From Liquidambar formosana (Eukaryota > Streptophyta > Magnoliopsida > Saxifragales > Altingiaceae), in contig JBBPBK010000058.1 in assembly GCA_039720395.1 (NCBI GenBank), forward strand, positions 1 to 64,000: a stretch of 64,000 nt of DNA, read 5' to 3'. Of the stretch, positions 13,187 to 24,390 are shown in pieces. Position numbers and translations under genes: made by a program. Every line of letters starts with the position of its first letter. Position 1 is the stretch's first letter. The notes under the pieces were generated by a model that was not told the origin of the DNA, made no database searches, and was given only the letters and a program-made list of their open reading frames with translations.

Positions 13187-15160
13187 CTAGCTGGGCCACA
13201 GACAAAAGGGTACTTCCTCCACGGGGCTTTTTGGATATATAGGGCTCCTACGGTTGTTTACGAAGAGTTGGGAGGCTGCAACGAGTCTACAGTGACTCTT
13301 ATTGAGTCTAGAAAGTGTCGTGGACTCAAGGACATCTCGTATTTGTTTTTTGGATTGTATAGAACACCTACGGGTGTCTAAGTAGGGTTGTGAGGCTCCC
13401 ATGAGCCTATGCCGATTCTAATTTTGTTGTGGATTCTAGAATGCCTTCAAGGATTTTTTTTTTTTGGAGCCTATAGGGCTCCTACTGGTGCCTAGATATT
13501 CTTGTGAGCGTCCCTCGAGTCTTAGGCGACTCTAATTTGGTCCAGAGAGTGTCTTTGACTCTGGGAATCCATCTAGGATTTTTCGGACTGTGTAGAGCTC
13601 CTACGGCTCTCTTGGAAGTGGCGTCAGCCTCACAATAGTCTAAGGCAACTCCAATTTTGTTTGGAGAATGCCATGGAATCTGGGGTACCCGCTACAGTTT
13701 TTTGGAGTGTACAGAGCTGCTACGGGTGTGTAAGAAGCGCTATGAGGCTCCCACGAGTTTCTGGAAACTCTAATTGAGTTTTGGACTCTGAGAATCCTCC
13801 GTGGATTTTTTAGAGTGTATAGATCTCCTACGAGTATTTAGGAAGTTTTGTGAGCCTCTCAAGGGCCTATGACGACTCTAATTTAGTCTAGAGAGCGTTA
13901 TGGGCCCTAGGATACCTCCTACGATTTTAAGTGTGTATAGAACACCTACGGGTGTCTAAGAGGTGTTGTGGGGCTCACACGAGTCTACGACGACTCTAGT
14001 TGGGCCGTGGACTGAAGGATACTTATTCATCGGGATTTTTTGAATGTATAGCGCTTCTACGGTTGTTTAAGAAGCGTTGTGAGGCAACGACAAGTCTAGA
14101 GCGACTTTGACTGAGTCTAGAAGGTGTCGGGGACTCAAGGACATCTCTTTTTTTTTTTTTTTTTTTTTGGAGTGTAAAGAGCTCCTACGGGTGTCTAAGT
14201 GGCGTTGTGAGGCCCCCATGAGCCTATGGCGACTCTTATTGAGTTGTGGACGCTAGAATATGTTCAAGGATTTTTTTTCTTTTTTGGAGCCTACAAAGGT
14301 CCTATGGGTGTGTGTAGCTAGTCTTGTGAGCGTCCCACGAGTCTAAGGCGACTTTAATTTAGTCTAGAGAGTGTCGTTGACTCTGGGAATCCTCCTTGGA
14401 CTTTTTGGAGCACGTAGAGCTCCTACGGCTGTCTTGGAAGCGGTGTCAGCCTCACAATAGTCTATGGCGACTCTAATTGAGTTTAGAGAATGTCGTGGAC
14501 TCTGGGGTACCTCCTACGGTTTTTCTGAGTGTATAGAGCTCCTACGGGTGTGTAAGAAGCGTTGTGAGGCTCCCACGAGTTTATGGCGACTCTAATTGAG
14601 TTGTGGACACTGGGAATCGTCCTTGGATTTTTTAAAATATAGAGCTCCTACGAGTGTCTAGGAAGTTTTGTGAGCTTCTCAAGGGCCTATGGCGACTGTA
14701 ATTTAGTCTAGAGAGCGTCATGGGCTCTAGGATACCTCCTACAATTTCTAGAGTGTATAGAATGCCTACAGGGGTCTAAGAGGTGTTGTGGGGTCCCACG
14801 AGCCCATGGCGACTCTAGTTTAGGCCAGAGAGTGTCATTGACTCTGGGAATCCTCCTAGGATTTTTCGGTGTGTGTAGAGCTCCTACGGCTGTCTTGGAA
14901 GCATTGTGAGGCTCCCACGAGTTTATGGCGACTTCTAATTGAGTTGTGGACTCTGGGAATCGTCTTTGGATTTTTTAGCGTGTATAGAGCTCCTACGAGT
15001 GTCTAGGAAGTTTTGTGAGCCTCTCAAGGACCTATGGCAACTCTAATTTAGTCTAGAGAGTTTCATGGACTCTAAGATACCTCCTATGATTTTTAGAGTG
15101 TATAGAACGCCCACGGGTGTCAAAGAGGAGTTGTGGGGTTCACACGAGTCCACGGCGACT
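13187..15160. repeat. Diverged 17-monomer higher-order repeat (1974 bp)
   Basis: This unit has the same 17-monomer order as the 1984-bp units, including the F/B (start about 14758) and C/D (start about 14878) chimeras. It carries many more substitutions and different T-run lengths. The 17-mer architecture therefore predates the homogenised array. Confidence 0.85.
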
Positions 15161-15422
15161 CTAGCTGGGCCATGGACAGAAGGGTGCTTCGTTCTCGGGG
15201 CTTTTTGGATGTATAGGGCTCCTACGGTTGTTTAGGAAGAGTTGTGGGGCTGCAACGAGTCTACAGCGACTCTTATTGAGTCTAGAAAGTGTCGTGGACT
15301 CAAGGACATGTCGTATTTTTTTTGGAGTGTATAGAACTCCTACGGGTGTCTAAGTAGGGTTGTGAGGCTCCCATGAGCCAATGGCGATTCTAATTGAGTT
15401 GTGGATTCTTGAATACCTCCAA

Positions 15423-15425
<3 letters not shown>

Positions 15426-15461
<36 letters not shown>
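15426..15461. repeat. 36-bp poly(T) tract in an A-type monomer
   Basis: This is the longest T-run in block I. It lies where other monomers carry T5-T6 just before GGAGTGTATA, so it is best read as slippage expansion of a resident T-run rather than an inserted poly(A) tail. The usual GGAG after the run is missing. Confidence 0.9.
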
Positions 15462-15463
<2 letters not shown>

Positions 15464-16990
15464 CTATAGAGCGCCTATTGGTGCCTAGCTAGTCTTGTGA
15501 GCGTCCCTCGAATCTTAGGCGACTCTAATTTGGTCCAGAGAGTGTCTTTGACTCTGGGAATCCTTCTAGGATTTGTCGAAGTGTGTAGAGCTCCTGCGGC
15601 TGTCTTAGAAGCATTGTGAGACTCCCACGAGTTTATGTCGACTTCTAATTGAGTTGTGGACTCTGGGATTCGTCCTTGGATTTTTTAGCGTGTATAGAGC
15701 TCCTACGAGTGTCTTGGAAGTTTTGTGAGCCTCTCAAAGGGCCTATAGCGACTCTAATTTAGTCTAGAGGGTTTCATGGACTCTAGGATACCTCCTATGT
15801 TTTTTAGGGTGTATAGAACGCCCACGGGTTTGTCTAAGAGGAGTTGTGGGGTTCACACGAGTCCCCGATGACTCTAGCAGGGCCATGGACCGAAGGGTAC
15901 TTCCTCCTCCTGGCTTTTTGGATTTATAGGGCTCCTACAGTTGTTTAGGAAGAGTTGTGAGGCTGCAACGAGGCTACAGTGACTCTTATTGTGTCTAGAA
16001 AGTGTCATGAACTCAAGGACATCTCGTATTTTTTTTTTTGGAGTGCATAGAACTCCTATGGGTGTCAAATTAGGGTTGTGAAGCTCCCATGAGCCTATGG
16101 CAATTCTAATTGAGTTGTGGATTCTAGAATGCCTTCAAGGATTTTTTTTTTTTTTTTTTTTGGAGCCTATAGAGCTCCTATTAGTGCCTAGCTAGTCCTT
16201 GTGAGCGTCCCTCGACTCTTAGGCGACTCTAATTTGGTTCAGAGAGTGTCTTTGACTCTGGGAATCCATCTAGGATTTTTCGGAGTGTGTAGAGCTCCTA
16301 CGGTTGTCTTGGAAGCGGTGTCAGCCTCACAATAGTCTAAGGAAACTCCAATTTAGTTTAGAGAATGCCGTGGAATCTGGGGTACCTGCTATGGTTTTTT
16401 GGAGTGTACAGAGCTCCTACGGGTGTGTAAGAAGCGCTGTGTGGCTCCCACGAGTTTATGGCATCTCTAATTGAGTTTTGGACTCTGAGAATCATCCTTG
16501 GATTTTTTAGAGTGTATAGATCTCCTACGAGTATCTAGGAAGTTTTGTGAGCCTCTCAAGGGCCTATGGCGACTCTCATTTTGTCTAGTGAGCGTTATGG
16601 ACCCTAGGATACCTCCTACGATTTTAAGTTTGTATATGTTCACCTACGGGTGTCTAAGAGGTGTTGTGGGGCTCACACTAGTCTACGGCGACTCTAGTTG
16701 GGCCGTGGACTGAAGGATACTTAATCATCGGGTTTTTTTGAATGTATAGGTCTTCTACGGTTATTTAAGAAGCGTTGTGAGGTAGCAACAGGTCTAGAGC
16801 GACTTTGATTGAGTCTAGAAGGTGTCGGGGAGTCAAGGACATCTCTTTTTTTTTTTTTTTTTTTTTGGAGTGTAACGAGTTCCTACGGGTGTCTAGGTGG
16901 CGTTGTGAGGCCCCCATGAGCCTATGGCGACTCTAATTGAATTGTGGATGCTAGAATGCGTTCAAGGATTTTTTTTTTTTTTTTTGGAGC

Positions 16991-16995
16991 CTACA
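16991..16995. repeat. 5-bp target-site duplication, left (CTACA)
   Basis: CTACA at the end of satellite sequence GGAGCCTACA is repeated at 19684-19688 right after the LTR end. Removing the LTR and one CTACA restores a continuous B-type monomer (GCCTACAAAGGTCC). Confidence 0.93.
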
Positions 16996-17376
16996 TGTGA
17001 TAGCCCAAACACTTGCCACCCTAATAATCAATTGATTAGTGTGATTATTATTATTATTGTTGTTGTCATAATTATAATTATTATTAATCACCAAAGCTTT
17101 AGGATATATATATATAACAAAAATTACTAACTTATTATATTAATAGGATTAATGATGTAATTAATCCTTAAGATGAGGTCATTGCTTACATGGGTGGGGA
17201 TAGGTGGCTAAATTTTATGAATTGCTGAAAAATAAAAGCAAAACAAAGCAAAACAAAACAAAACCAACAAATCAGCCACGTTTGCTTGGAGAAAAAAAAA
17301 TAGATTGCTTGGGGACAAAGGGATAGAGAAGAATCTTCATAAATTAATGAGGGGAGACTTCTTTTGACTTGAGGGG

Positions 17377-17384
17377 TATAAAAG
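17377..17384 (+). promoter_or_regulatory. TATA box in the solo LTR
   Basis: TATAAAAG follows GAGGGG. Transcription would be expected to begin roughly 25-35 bp downstream, near 17410. No other core promoter in the LTR is as clear. Confidence 0.6.
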
Positions 17385-19070
17385 GGCTAATTTTCAGCTT
17401 ATTTTCGTGCTATTTTTGGGCCGCTAAGAGAGTATAACAAAAGAGAGAAATAGAGAGAAAGAAAGAAGGAGAAAGAAGGGAGCTCAAACCAAGAAGTTTT
17501 AAAACATTTTTCTACAAACCTGAGGTGAGATTTTTCATATAGGATAGGTTCTAAAAGTTTCATGAGGATTGGTTGATGTTTGGATAATTTTTGGAGCTTC
17601 AAAGAAGCATCAATGGCTTCCCTCATACTTTGTTTGATTGGTTCTCTATGCACAGTAAATGAAACTTTATGAAATTTTTACCATAGTTTTATGATACTAT
17701 AGAGAAGTTTCTGTATAAATCTTAGGCTTTAATACCTTGTAGGTTGTGAGAAATAAATTGGACAACCCGAAACACAGATATGAAAATTTGTATGAATTCG
17801 TAACTTGTTTTATTTTTCTGATATTTTTATAAGATTCTACATGAAAAACTAAGCAAAATGGGCTTTGAATCATCAAAAAAAGTTGAGAAATGAATTAGTT
17901 ATGAATTTTCAAAGTTTTGATTAAATGTGAGAAAAATTTCAGATAGCAGCTGGTTTTGTAGTTGCACGGGGAAGAAGATGTGCAGGTTGGTTAGGTGTGG
18001 CAGAGTGTACCATAAGCTACATGGACCTTAGTGCAATTTGGCCATGTGGGGCTCTCCTTAGGAGCTAAAAATATTTTTAAAAATCATATAAAAATACTAG
18101 AAACTTATATTTACAATTTTGTAACTATTTGATTGTGATAACATGGGTTTCAAAAATTAGGATATTATAACCCTTTTATGTAGTTTGTTTTCAAACTTTG
18201 ACTACCTTAAACAAAGTGTATTGAATTCCGATTAAGTTACCATTTGAAACATTGGATTTATATCAACAAAATCTATATGAGGATATTGTGAGGCAAAATG
18301 AATATTTTTATTTTGAGCATTATTTTATTCACTTGTAAAATGACTATTATACCCCTACGTACTAAAAATAGCTCAAATGAATTCCAAATTGAGTTCTGTT
18401 TGAATCTATGAGATATTGGTGAGAAGTAAAACACTTTAGGGACTTTTATTAACATTTCTATGATGTCATCATAGTCCTCATAATTCTTGTATTTGCAATA
18501 TAGCCTCTAAGTTTATGAAAATTTCAAATTATCCCAAATTGAATATTTGGCATTAAGATTTATGTTGAGTAGTTTGATTAAGATTGTTAATGGTGGTAGA
18601 GCATAATATGAATAATAATTCATATTCATAATTGGATATTGAAATATTATTGAAATTAATTAGTGTACGTGCATGATATTAGCATCCATATGTTGAGCGA
18701 TATGATTATTAATGCGTGTACAAACATGTATTAAGTTATTCAGTGATCTATTTATGTGAAGTTGAATGCTTATACTTGTGATTGAGATTAAGATGTTGAG
18801 ATGAGAAACAAGTATGTATAAATCTATTTTGTGACATGTTTATGTGAAGTTGCTTATACTTGTAACTGAGGTTGAAATGTTGAGATGTTGAGATGAGACG
18901 ACCGGGTTGAGAAAGCCCTGCAGTTAATGCACTAATATGCTACTCCATTTTTAAGGGCAAGAGGCCATTGGGGTAGCATACACACATAATGAGAGGTGTG
19001 TGCTGTGGTCGTGGATAGTATATTCTGTATGAGCAGACAGGTATGCTATGATTGTTTTTAGGTATGTGCA

Positions 19071-19345
19071 AATTTTATATGCTCGAGTGGCATAACTTTT
19101 GAGAAGTGCTATTAACATCATTGTAGTATGAGATGTTACAAAGATGCTGTTACATGTAAGATGAGTTGTTGTATACTAATGTTAAGCATAGATGTTGTTA
19201 CATGTAAGATGAGTTGTTGTATACAAATTTTATATGCTTGAGTGGCATAAATTTTGAGAAATGCTATTAACATCATTGCAGTATGAGACGTTATAGAGAT
19301 GCTGTTAAATGTACGATGAGCTGTTGTATATTAATGTTAAGCATT
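19071..19345 (+). repeat. Imperfect tandem duplication (about 155-bp period) inside the solo LTR
   Basis: AATTTTATATGCTCGAGTGG at 19071 recurs as AATTTTATATGCTTGAGTGG at 19226. The following sequence, with ATGCTATTAACATCATTG-like text and the GTTGTATA...AATGTTAAGCAT end, also recurs. Inside the first copy a 48-bp step repeats TACATGTAAGATGAGTTGTT at 19151 and 19199. Confidence 0.8.
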
Positions 19346-22300
19346 CATGGATGAATTATCTCACTGAGCCGTGCTTTGCTCACCCTTTTATTAAAAATTA
19401 TTTTTCAGGATTTGGAAATTAGTGAGCTGTTGAGAAGACATGAATAGAAGAGCATATTTTCCTGATTCCATAGTTGTTTAGTTTTGATAAGTTGACATAT
19501 GTGATGTAATATCAACAGTGATGCATTGTAATAATTATAATTTTGTATATAAGGTAATAAAGAAATTAATATTTATGTGAAGTAGTATTTGTCAACATGG
19601 TGTCTCTTAGAGAATGAATGGATAAGGTTTTGAGTTGTCACTACCTCACTAGGCTTTAGCAAAGCTATTTTTGGGGCATGACACTACAAAGGTCCTATGG
19701 GTGTGTAGCTAGTCTTGTGAGCGTCCCACGAGTCTAAGGCGACTTTAATTTTGTCTAGAGAGTGTCGTTGACTCTGGGAATCCTCCTAGGACTTTTTGGA
19801 GCGTGTAGAACTCCTACGGCTGTCATGGAAGCGGTGTCAACCTCACAATAGTCTATGGCAACTCTAATTGAGTTTAGAGAATGTTGTGGACTCTGGGCGT
19901 ACCTCCTATGGTTTTTCAGAGTGTATAGAGCTCTTACGGGTGTGTAAGAAGCGTTGTGAGGCTCCCACGAGTTTATGGTGACTCTAATTGAGTTATGGAC
20001 CCGAGGATACCTCCTATGATTTCTAGTGTGTATAGAACACCTACGGGTGTCTAAGAGGTGTTGTGGGGCTCACACGAGTCTACGGCGACTCTAGTTGGGC
20101 CGTGGACTGAAGGATACTTATTCATCAGGATTTTTTGAATGCAACGGGCTTCTACGGTTGTTTCAGAAGCGTTGTGAGGCAGCAATGAGTCTAGGGCGAC
20201 TTTGACTGAGTCTAGAAGGTGTCGGGGACTCAAGGACATCTCTTTTTTTTTTTTTTTTTTTTGGAGTGCAAAGAGCTCCTACGGGTGTCTAAGTGGCGTT
20301 GTGAGGCCCCCATGAGCCGATGGCGACTCTAGTTGAGTTGTGGATGCTAGAATGAATTCAAGGATTTCTTTTTGGAGCCTACAAAGGTCCTATGGGTGTG
20401 TAGCTAGTCTTGTGAGCGTCCCACGAGTCTAAAGTGACTTTAATTTAGTCTAGAGAGTCTCGTTGACTCTAGGAATCCTCCTAGGACTTTTTGGAGTGCG
20501 TAGAGCTCCTATGGCTGTCTTGGAAGCAGTGTCAGCCTCACAATAGTCCATGGCGACTCTAATTGAGTTTGGAGAATGTCGTGGACTTTGGGGTGCCTCC
20601 TAAAGTTTTTCTGAGTGTATAGAGCTCCTACGGGTGTGTAAGAAGCGTTGTGAGGCTCCCACGAGTTTATGGCGACTCTAATTGAGTTGTGGACACTAGG
20701 AATCGTCCTTAGATTTTTTTAAAATATAGAGCTCCTACGAGTGTCTAGAAAGTTTTGTGAGCTTCTCAAGGGCCTATGGTGACTCTAATTTAGTCTAGAG
20801 AGCGTCTTGGGCTCTAGGATACCTCCTACGATTTCTAGAGTGTATAGAATGCCTACGGGGGTCTAAGAGGTGTTGTGGGGTCCCACGAGTCCACGGCAAC
20901 TCAAATTTAGGCCAAAGAGTGTCATTGACTCTAGGAATCCTCCTAGGATTTTTTGGTGTGTGTAGAGCTCCTACGGCTGTATAGGAAGCATTGTGAGGCT
21001 CCCACGAGTTTATGGTGACTTCTAATTGAGTTGTGGACTCTGGGAATCGTCCTTGGATTTTTTGGCGTGTATAGAACTCCTACGAGTGTCTAGGAAGTTT
21101 TGTGAGCCTCTCAAGGGCTTATGGCGACTCTAATTTAGTCTAGAGAGTTTCATGGACTCTAGGATACCTCCTACGATTTTTAGAGTGTATAGAACGCCTA
21201 CGGGTGTCTAAGAGGAGTTGTGGGGTTCACACGAGTCCACGACGACTCTAGCTGGGCCATGGACAGAAGGGTACTTCCTCCTCGGGGCTTTTTGGATGTA
21301 CAGGACTCCTACGGTTGTTTAGGAAGAGTTGTGAGGCTGCACCGAGTCTACGGCGACTCTTATTGAGTCTAGAAAGTGTCGTGGACTCAAGGACATCTCG
21401 TATTTTTTTTTGGAGCGTATAGAACTCCTACGGGTGTCTAAGTTGGGTTGTGAGGCTCCCACGAGCCTATGGCGATTCTAATTGAGTTGTCGATTCTAGA
21501 ATGCCTTCAAGGATTATTTTTTTCTTGGAGCCTATAGAGCTCCTATTGGTGCCTAGCTAGTCTTGTGAGCGTTCCTCGAGTCTTAGGGAACTCTAATTTG
21601 GTCCAGAGAGTGTCTTTGACTCTGGGAATCCTTCTAGGATTTTTCGGAGTGTGTTGAGCTCCTACGGCTGTCTTGGAAGCAGTGTCAGCCTCACAATAGT
21701 CTAAGGCAACTCCAATTTAGTTTAGAGAATGCCATGGAATCTGGGGTAACTGCTATGATTTTCTGGAGTGTACAGAGCTCCAACGGGTGTGTAAGAAGCG
21801 TTGTGAGGCTCCCACAAGTTGATGGCAACTCTAATTGAGTTTTGGACTCTGAGAATCGCCTTTGGATTTTTAGTGTATAGATCTCCTACGAGTATGAAGG
21901 AAGTTTTGTGAGCCTCTCAAGGGCCTATGGCGACTCTAATTTAGTCTAGAGAGCGTTATGGACCCTAGGATACCTCCTACGATTTTTAGTGTGTCCAGAA
22001 CACCTACGGGAGTCTAAAAGGTGTTGTGGGGCTCACACGAGTCTACGGCGACTCTAGTTGGGCCGTGGACTGAAGGATACTTATTCATCAGGATTTTTTG
22101 AATGTATAGGGCTTCTACGATCGTTTAAGAAGCGTTGTGAGGCAGCAACGAGTCTAGAGCGACTTTGACTGGGTCTAGAAGGTGTCGGGGACTCAAGGAC
22201 ATCTCTTTTTTTTTTTTTTTTTTTTTGAGTGTAAAGAGATCCTACGGGTGTCGAAGTGGCGTTGTGAGGCCCCCATGAGGCAACTCTAATTGAGTTGTGG

Positions 22301-24390
22301 ATGCGAGAATGAGTTCAAGGATTTTTTTTTGGAGCCTACAAAGGTCCTATGGGTGTGTAGCTAGTCTTGTGGGCGTCCCACGAGTCTAAGGCGACTTTAA
22401 TTTAGTCTAGAGAGTGTCATTGACTCTAGGAATCCTCCTAGGACTTTTTGGAGTGCGTAGAGCTCCTACGGCTGTCTTGGAAGCGGTGTCAGCCACACAA
22501 TAGTCTATGGCGACTCTAATTGCGTTGTGGACACTGGGAATCGTCCTTGGATTTTTTCAAATATAGAGCTCCTACGAGTGTCTAGGAAGTTTTGTGAGCT
22601 TTCCAAGGGCCTATGGCGACTCTAATTTAGTCTAGAGAGCGTCATGGGCTCTAAGATACCTCCTACAATTTCTAGAGTGTATAGAATGCCTACAGGGGTC
22701 TAAGAGGTGTTGTGGTGTCCCACGAGTCTATGGCGACTCTAATTTAGGCCAGAGAGTGTCATTGACTCTGGGAATCCTCCTAGGATTTTCTGGGGTGTGA
22801 AGAGCTCTTACGGCTGTCTTGGAAGCATTGTGAGGCACCCACTAGTTTATGGCGACTTATAATTGAGTTGTGGACTCTGGGAGTCGTCCTTGGATTTTTT
22901 AGCGTGTATAGAGCTCCTACGAGTGTTTAGGAAGTTTTGTGAGCCTCTCAAGGGCCTATGGCGACTCTAATTTAGTCTAGAGAGTTTCATGGACTCTAAA
23001 GATACCTCCTACGATTTTTAGAGTGTATAGAACGCCTACGGGTGTCTAAAAGGAGTTGTGGGGTTCACACGAGCCCATGGCGACTCTAGCTGGGCCATGG
23101 ACAGAAGGGTACTTCCTCCTCAGGGCTTTTTGGATGTACAGGGCTCCTACGGTTCTTTAGGAAGAGTTGTGAGGCTGCAACGAGTCTACAGCGACTCTTA
23201 TTGAGTCTAGAAAGTGTCGTGGACTCAAGGACATCTCGTATTTTTTTTTTGGAGCGTATAGAACTCCTACGGGTGTCCGAGTAGGGTTGTGAGGCTCCCA
23301 TGAGCCTATGGCGATTCTAATTGAGTTGTGTATTCTAGAGTGGCTTCAAGGATTTTTTTTTTTTTTTTTTTTTGGAGCCTATAGAGCTCCTATTGGTGCC
23401 TAGCTAGTCTTGTGAGCATCCATCGAGTCTAAGGCAACTCTAATTTGTTCCAGAGAGTGTCTTTGACTCTGGGAATGCTTCTAGGATTTTTCGGAGTGTG
23501 TAGAGCTCCTGCGGCTGTCTTGGAAGCGGTGTCAGCCTCACAATAGTCTAAGGCAACTCCAATTTAGTTTTGAGAATGCCATGGAATCTAGGGTACCTGC
23601 TATGATTTTCTGGAGTGTACAGAGCTCCTACGAGTGTGTAAGAAGCGCTGTGAGGCTCCCATGAGTTTATGGCAACTCTAATTGAGTTTTGGACTCTGAG
23701 AATCGTCCTTGGATTTTTTAGAGTGTATAGATCTCCTCCGAGTATCAAGGAAGTTTTGTGAGCCTCTCAAGGGCCTATGGCGACTCTAAATTAGTCTAGA
23801 GAGCGTTATGGACCCTAGGATACCTTCTAAGATTTTTAGTGTGTACAGAACACCTACGGGTGTCTAAGAGGTGTTGTGGCGCTCACACGAGTCTACGGCG
23901 GCTCCAGTTGAGCCGTGGACTGAAGGATACTTATTCATCTGGATTTTTTGAATGTATTGGGCTTCTACGGTTGTATAAGACGCATTGTGAGGCAGCAACG
24001 AGTCTAGAGCAACTATGACTGGGTCTAGAAGCTGTCGGGGACTCAAGGACATCTCTTTTTTTTTTTTTTTTTTTTTTTTTTGGAGTGTAAAGATCTCCTA
24101 CGGGTGTCTAAGCTGCGTTGTGAGGCCCCCATGAGCCTGTGGCGACACTAATTGAGTTGTGGATGCTAGAATGCGTTCAAGGATTTTTTTTGTTGGAGCT
24201 TACAAGGGTCCTATGGGTGTGTAGCTAGTCTTGTGAGCGTCGCACAAGTCTAAGGCGACTTTAATTTAGTCTAGAGAGTGTCGTTGACTCTAGGAATCCT
24301 CCTAGGATTTTTTGGAGTGCGTAGAGCTCCTACGGCTGTCTTGGAAGCGGTGTCAGCCTCGCAATAGTCTATGGCGACTCTAACTGAGTT

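Larger units (their letters stand above)
1..16995. repeat. Satellite block I (about 116-bp monomers, seven types A-G)
   Basis: Tandem satellite DNA with no gene. Each monomer begins near GAGCTCCTACGG, carries a core close to TGGCGACTCTAATTGAG, and ends in a short T-run followed by GGAGTGTATA. Spacings between successive GAGCTCC-type starts are about 106-128 bp (for example 423, 542, 650, 768, 879, 1007, 1130, 1251). Seven monomer types can be told apart. A has GTCTAAGTAGGGTTGTGAGG. B has TGCCTAGCTAGTCTTGTGAG. C has CTGTCTTGGAAGCGGTGTCA. D has GTGTGTAAGAAGCGNTGTGA. E has GTNTNTAGGAAGTTTTGTGA. F has GTCTAAGAGGTGTTGTGGGG. G has TTGTTTAAGAAGCGTTGTGA followed by AACGAGTC. They follow the order A-B-C-D-E-F-G. 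The block breaks off inside monomer B at the solo LTR. The short ORFs on both strands repeat with the satellite and are not credible genes. Confidence 0.95.
15161..16995. repeat. Six-mer, seven-mer and partial unit at the edge of block I
   Basis: The interval 15161-15873 (713 bp) is a six-monomer unit, G A B C/D E F. The interval 15874-16693 (820 bp) is a seven-monomer unit, G A B C D E F. A partial G-A follows and is cut by the solo LTR at 16996. These copies are more diverged than the 1984-bp array. Confidence 0.8.
16996..19683 (+). mobile_element. Solo LTR of an LTR retrotransposon (2688 bp)
   Basis: The element begins TGTGATAGCCC and ends GGGGCATGACA. These are imperfect inverted termini with canonical TG...CA ends, and CTACA flanks both sides. 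No primer binding site, polypurine tract or gag-pol lies within it, so it is a single LTR left by recombination between two LTRs. A TATA-like box at 17377-17384 gives the plus orientation. Near the 3' end, CTCACTGAGCCG and TTTTTCAGGATTTGG resemble the U5-side sequence common in plant Ty3/Gypsy LTRs; that family call is inference. AT-rich filler with short chance ORFs makes up the rest. Confidence 0.92.

Noticed and set aside
1..16995. Monomer length near 120 bp suggested a 5S rRNA gene array
   Set aside because: No 5S rRNA start or internal promoter boxes are present; length varies and seven types alternate, unlike 5S units.
17399..18455. Minus-strand ORFs in the solo LTR
   Set aside because: AT-rich LTR sequence with no recognisable domain; the LTR's own promoter signals point the other way.
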